Below, one piece after another: positions 59,580 to 64,000 of a DNA stretch of 64,000 nucleotides. Below the pieces are notes generated by a model that ran no database searches, had not been told where the DNA came from, and saw only the letters and a list, made by a program, of their open reading frames with translations. The DNA is from Sipunculus nudus (taxonomy: Eukaryota; Annelida; Sipuncula; Golfingiida; Sipunculidae): assembly GCA_026874595.1 (NCBI GenBank), contig CM049310.1, forward strand, positions 33,915,558-33,979,557. Reading direction: 5' to 3'. Position numbers and translations under genes: made by a program. Each line of letters opens with the position of its first letter. Within the stretch, counting starts at the first letter, position 1.

Positions 59580-59845
59580 CCCTTTACTGTTTACAAGCCA
59601 CTAAAGAGCACCCTAAATGGGCAACTAGAATGCCATGATATGTATAGATTCTTTCAGGACAAAAATATTGCATATTATTTATCAGTTTCAATGATGTTCA
59701 ATAATCTTCAGCAAACCCTTTTAGTAAGAACTGTTGAAAATTTGATAAAGATACAAAAAAAGCTTAAAAAGATATGGCTGTTAGTGTAAATATAAATAGT
59801 GTCTGAATTTGTCGGAAATCTAAAATAAATGTTAACAGTAAAGGG
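59580..59845. mobile_element. piggyBac-like MITE, 266 bp, TTAA target
   Basis: The left end CCCTTTACTGTTTACA and the reversed right end CCCTTTACTGTTAACA match at 15 of 16 positions. TTAA lies immediately outside both ends (59,576-59,579 and 59,846-59,849). A TTAA target with CCC-starting TIRs is the piggyBac pattern. No coding capacity. Confidence 0.85.
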
Positions 59846-59849
59846 TTAA

Positions 59850-62800
59850 AGGGGTCCAATCACCTTTATGATCTTTATAAACGAAAGTAACCCCTTAATG
59901 CTTTTATAAAAAAAGTTAAGAAAACATTGAGGTCACCGAACACAGGCTGTTTGTTTTATTAATATCAACGTGTTTATAATATGTGGGGGCCCGCAAAAAT
60001 TTAAAATTTAACAAGGGCATCTGGCAGCCAGTCAGATAAGCCAGAGCTTTGCAAATGGCGTTTTGAACAAATAGCTTTTTTACCTCCGCAAATATATTAC
60101 TGACCACCTTGTAACATGTTTTTCCTGTTTATCAATACTTCTGTGTTTACAAACATGTTATTGATAAACAAATTCATACATCCTACAGGAAGGACTTGTA
60201 AGGACTTTTCACAACATAAATTACCCTTAGATCATTTATATATACACAGAGGAAGGAAGCCAGGAATCACATAAATTTTTTTTGAAAGGTAGGTGAATGG
60301 GCACCTTTAAATTTACTTCTTCAGTTAAAGCACAAGAAGTGTAACTTTAATTGAGAAAACGATGCTGTTTTTAATACATTTAATCTTCCCCTTGTTTTCC
60401 TGAGCATTATTCTCAAATATGTTTAAATTACTGAATGAACAACAGGAAAACGTCCTATTTGTCTGACTAACGCTAGTTTAAGAATTCGAACAATTACAAA
60501 TTCAAACAGTTGTGGAGTTTTGAGAAAGCGTAAAGCTTCAGAGGTGTAATAAGCAAAACAGTATGATGGAATCACAATAATTAATAAACTCAATTACAAA
60601 CAAAAAACATAAATCCACCATTACTAGCAAGAACACGTGCAATATTTCGTAAATATATTTATAACTGTTATGAATACATTTTAAGCAGATCTATTTGTCA
60701 GGTAACATATATCTCAATAAAAAAGTATTTCAAAATTCATACTAACACCTTTAAATATTAAAGATATAATTACCCTCATCAGAAAACTTGTGATACCTTC
60801 TTACAGCACTGGTAATTAATGCAACTGTTTAATTATGGAAGGATGATCATATCACTCAGCACCCCATTACACCTGGTTCGTTATTGAAAATAAAATAAAA
60901 ATCAACCACCACGGAATATTACCTTTCTTTTCGTCACAGGCTGATTAAGGGAGATATTGGCTTAAGTGAGAAGAAATTACTCTTAAAACAGGAATCTCGT
61001 CATTTCCAGAATAATCGTGTCTAATATGCAAAATCACACAAGGAACGGAAAAAGATATCGTCTTTCACACCCCTTCACATCATTTTGATTTTGAAAACCT
61101 CATGCAATTAGGCATTGTATGAGACATTTACCACAATGCGATTTATCGTTAGAGACAATTAAAAAACTATTCATGTAGAACTGGATAATGTCTATTGTTA
61201 ATTTATTTTATTGAAAAGTCATGATCAGATCTGTTTTTCATTTATAGTATAAATACATTATTGGCACCTGGATATTTCAGCGCTGTAACTGACATTTTTA
61301 ATCAGCGTTTTTAAACTTATCCACATAAATCAAGAGCAGTCAAGCTCGGTTATTTTCAATCCAGAATGGTATGACGCATAAGGATATGTACAATTAGATC
61401 CGTAACATTTAGTTAACCATACAAACATGGAAGGGCGGACTCTCACAACATGGTGAACAAATATGCAGGTTAAAGCACTATACATAGCATGTTGTGCAGC
61501 TACCTACATGGCGCTCTTTATGGGTTACTAATGTTTTGGGCTCTTTGACAGTGATTTTTTTTAATTATTGTCCATAGTTTGATCTAATTATATAAAAAAA
61601 TGAAAGAATGTGAAGATACCAGCAAACACATTCGAATGAAATTCGGCTAATTAGATTTTAAGAACACGCCCAAACACATCAGTTAAAGTTCATTTATTTT
61701 AATTTAGACATACACGTAATAGCTTTCTTCGGGAAAGGATTATGGATTTGTATAATTTTGTTCTTATGTTAATCTTGGTGAAAGCGGGTCCATTGCTGAT
61801 TTATCTACATTTAAGAGCCTTTTTTTCTAGTTGTTTTGCCATTTTTAACATTTTGCAATCAACAGCCATGAAGTGTATTCCACCTCAGAGCTGGCGCCAC
61901 TTGCTCTTTCATAAAAATTACAAGTTGTGCATCATCCTCACATTTTCCTGTCACTAAGCCATATTTGAATCAGACAGAACCATTGCTGACATACCAGGAA
62001 ATGGTAATTATGAAAAATTTCCCACGAAAAATGAAGAGAAACATAAAAAAGGAAATCCAGGAGATCTATGCCTGATAGCATTCCGGTCAAATTTGCGCCC
62101 TGATAAATGATTTATGGTTGTAAGGAGTATCTGAAAGTTTTGCATCTCAAATATATTTTGACAATTCATATAGTTTCCTGTGTAAAAGGAAAAAATGCTA
62201 ACTTTTTATAGTTATTATATGTAAATGTGACCCTTATTCTCTAAATCTATCATTTACATGTTTAAATTTTTTTTTTGTAATCCTGTATAAACTTTTTTTG
62301 TTGTAAAGATATTTTTGGTCGAGGTAACCGCCTCCAGTTCTTAATCTAAGTATGAACATCTGCACAGTTCCATTTCAGTTTGGGACCACGTGACAGGGCG
62401 GTAGCACGCGCTTCCTATCATATTATTGTTGTACCCTGGTGCCACCCATGCCCGATATTATTCTTTTTCATGAACACCTATGATGCTTAATGTTTCTGAA
62501 ACATCTAATTACAATATAATCCCCCCGCAGATCTAGAGAGTAAGAAAGCCAAAAGTAGCCAAAAAAATTATTCATCAAATGTTTAACTTGTGTTTGTTTA
62601 ATTTGTTCACTTGAAAATATTAGCACACATATGCATGTATTTATTAATACGTCCCTCAATATATTCTTATTTTTACCCGATAATTTTGAAGTAGCTATAC
62701 AGGTTCTATTTTACGATTTAGGAGTTTATCCGGGAAAATGTCCGGTAACTGTGCACTCTATGTTTCGGTGAAAACGAAACGTTCCCGTGAAATATCAAAG

Positions 62801-63593
62801 GAGGACAGCTAGCTTTTAAATTATAATAACTGTAAAATCTTTAAAATATACAAATTCACGGAGAAAAAGGATCATCTAGTTATCTCGGGCACGCTCTAAC
62901 ATTTTTCATAAATAATATTGAGACAAATTACATGCCAAAGTGCACTTTCTTATTTTTATATTTTTACAGAACTGGCAATATCACAACCATAGAGCTATTC
63001 TGATCGGGCTAAATTCCGGGCGTCTGCAAAGCGTGATGTGCATCTGGACGGTTTAGCCCCGGACACAGTGTACATGAAATTGCACCGGTCTGATGTCAGA
63101 TTCTTTAAAGGGTACTATCGTTAACATACACTATATGATCTTCGCAAAGATACCGGATTTACAAGAGGTTGTTTTGATAACTGGAATATTGACGAACAAT
63201 GAGAGACGCCTTGTAACTGGACTCTGCTTTACACAAAACCAGTGCCTCCCTTCTAGCAGCCAGTTCAAGTGACATGAAAAATATTACTAAGAGCCCCAAC
63301 ATATGTTAATCAGGAATTTAGATATGTTGTAGTGTTCTTTTATTCTGATCCACTACATGTTCCCATGTGGATGAACAGGAGTTGTCATTGTATGTAGAGA
63401 ACACATAATGCCCAGGAAGCAAGCGAAAGGTTTCAATGAACATTCATGCTTACATGTGCTAACATACATGCTTACATTCATGCGTATCATGTATTTCCCT
63501 AGAGGAAGAACATCTCAGCTAGATTTAAGATATACACACAACACACTTGTATCCTTTTGGAAACTAAACATGTAAATCAGGTGTCTACTACAG
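59850..63593. other. intergenic
   Basis: No gene, array or transposon signature recognised. Small ORFs (for example 61,742-61,957) lack motifs. Confidence 0.55.
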
Positions 63594-63822
63594 CACGTTG
63601 AATCAGCAGTCATTGACGTTACAGATAAACGCGACCGAGACATTATTTGGAAGCATGGAAGAAACTGGAGGATGGGTCGATTGCGGGCGTCATTGCAGTA
63701 TATACAAATTTAATGATTTTCATGGATGGAATATATCTTGCAAAAAATGGGTTTACCATCTCCCGGTGAGAGAAAGTCGATCTTATGAGGTTACAATAAA
63801 TTGTAAACTTCCATCAAGATTT
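63594..63822 (+). CDS. candidate exon, extracellular cysteine-rich protein
   Basis: An open segment between an acceptor-like TGTCTACTACAG (ending about 63,593) and a donor-like TTT|GTAAGC at about 63,821. The peptide includes NQQSLTLQINATETLFGSME, GGWVDCGRHCSIYKF, NISCKKWVYHLPV and YEVTINCKLPSRF: four cysteines, two N-glycosylation sequons (NAT, NIS), many aromatic residues and no transmembrane stretch before the donor. This looks like part of a secreted or ectodomain protein that continues beyond the window. The family is not recognised. After the donor the frame runs into (ATT)n low-complexity sequence, which supports ending the exon there. Confidence 0.4.
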
Positions 63823-64000
63823 GTAAGCACCGTTATTATTGTAAATATATTGTTTGTGTTATTATTATCATCATTATTATTATAATTATCACATTACTTT
63901 TTTATCTTAGAGTGGACAATATGTATCATCTACTATTAGATTATATATAACCGCTGTTGTTATTGTGTTATTTGAATTTGAAGGTTATGGAACAGGTTAT
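63823..64000. other. putative intron start, (TTA)n-rich
   Basis: Low-complexity ATT/TTA sequence after the donor-like site; nothing else seen before the window ends. Confidence 0.5.

Noticed and set aside
62355-62460. tRNA-like stretch (GGGCGGTAGCACGCGC)
   Set aside because: A box A-like word is present, but no convincing cloverleaf, anticodon arm or B box could be paired.

Overview
This window reads as AT-rich, non-coding-dominated animal DNA. Likely coding segments are intronless or sit between GT/AG splice-like sites, and there are no bacterial-type operons, ribosome sites or closely packed genes. Decayed L1/Tx1-like LINEs, a hAT remnant, TTAA- and TAA-flanked MITEs, (CAGA)n and (ACGG)n tracts next to ~100-350 bp tandem arrays, and many long (TA)n runs together suggest an invertebrate, most probably a lophotrochozoan such as a bivalve mollusc. 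The taxon is an inference; nothing in the window names it.

Only one complete gene is clear: an intronless class A (rhodopsin-like) seven-transmembrane receptor at 56,007-57,293 (+), with several non-canonical signature motifs. Two candidate single exons lie near the window edges (1,539-1,763 and 63,594-63,822); neither could be assigned to a family.

Layout: 1-500, tandem repeat and a terminal-hairpin motif. 2.8-16 kb, four copies (A-D) of a gene-derived segment, three of them in a cluster (B-C-D) with LINE 3' ends between them; on the minus strand the segment carries decayed membrane-protein-like coding traces. 16-20.3 kb, a broken L1/Tx1-like LINE on the minus strand (ORF2 remnants 16.1-17.5, ORF1 remnant 19.7-20.3). 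20.3-21.3 kb, a second copy of segments that also lie at 5.8-6.2 and 9.3-9.9 kb. 23.4-25.2 kb, a hAT remnant. 25.5-30.9 kb, mostly unique DNA with long (TA)n microsatellites. 30.9-31.7 kb, a LINE fragment. 35.8-36.05 kb, a Harbinger-like MITE. 36.2-40 kb, several small tandem repeats. 41.1-42.5, 45.0-47.7, 49.2-49.8 and 51.3-53.1 kb, a cluster of unrelated tandem-repeat arrays. 54.9-57.3 kb, the receptor and its upstream region. 59.58-59.85 kb, a piggyBac-like MITE. The rest is featureless intergenic sequence.

The most unusual content is in the 41-53 kb array cluster. One array repeats a 19-bp motif very close to the vertebrate CTCF consensus six times in the same orientation. Another repeats the perfect palindrome GGTGGCGCCACC about ten times with alternating ~150/130 bp spacing, and an otherwise unrelated array carries the same palindrome once per unit. 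Some arrays end in (CAGA)n or (ACGG)n tracts followed by a unique right flank, which resembles the architecture known for oyster 'pearl'/Helentron-type non-autonomous elements. These arrays could be mobile carriers of protein-binding sites.
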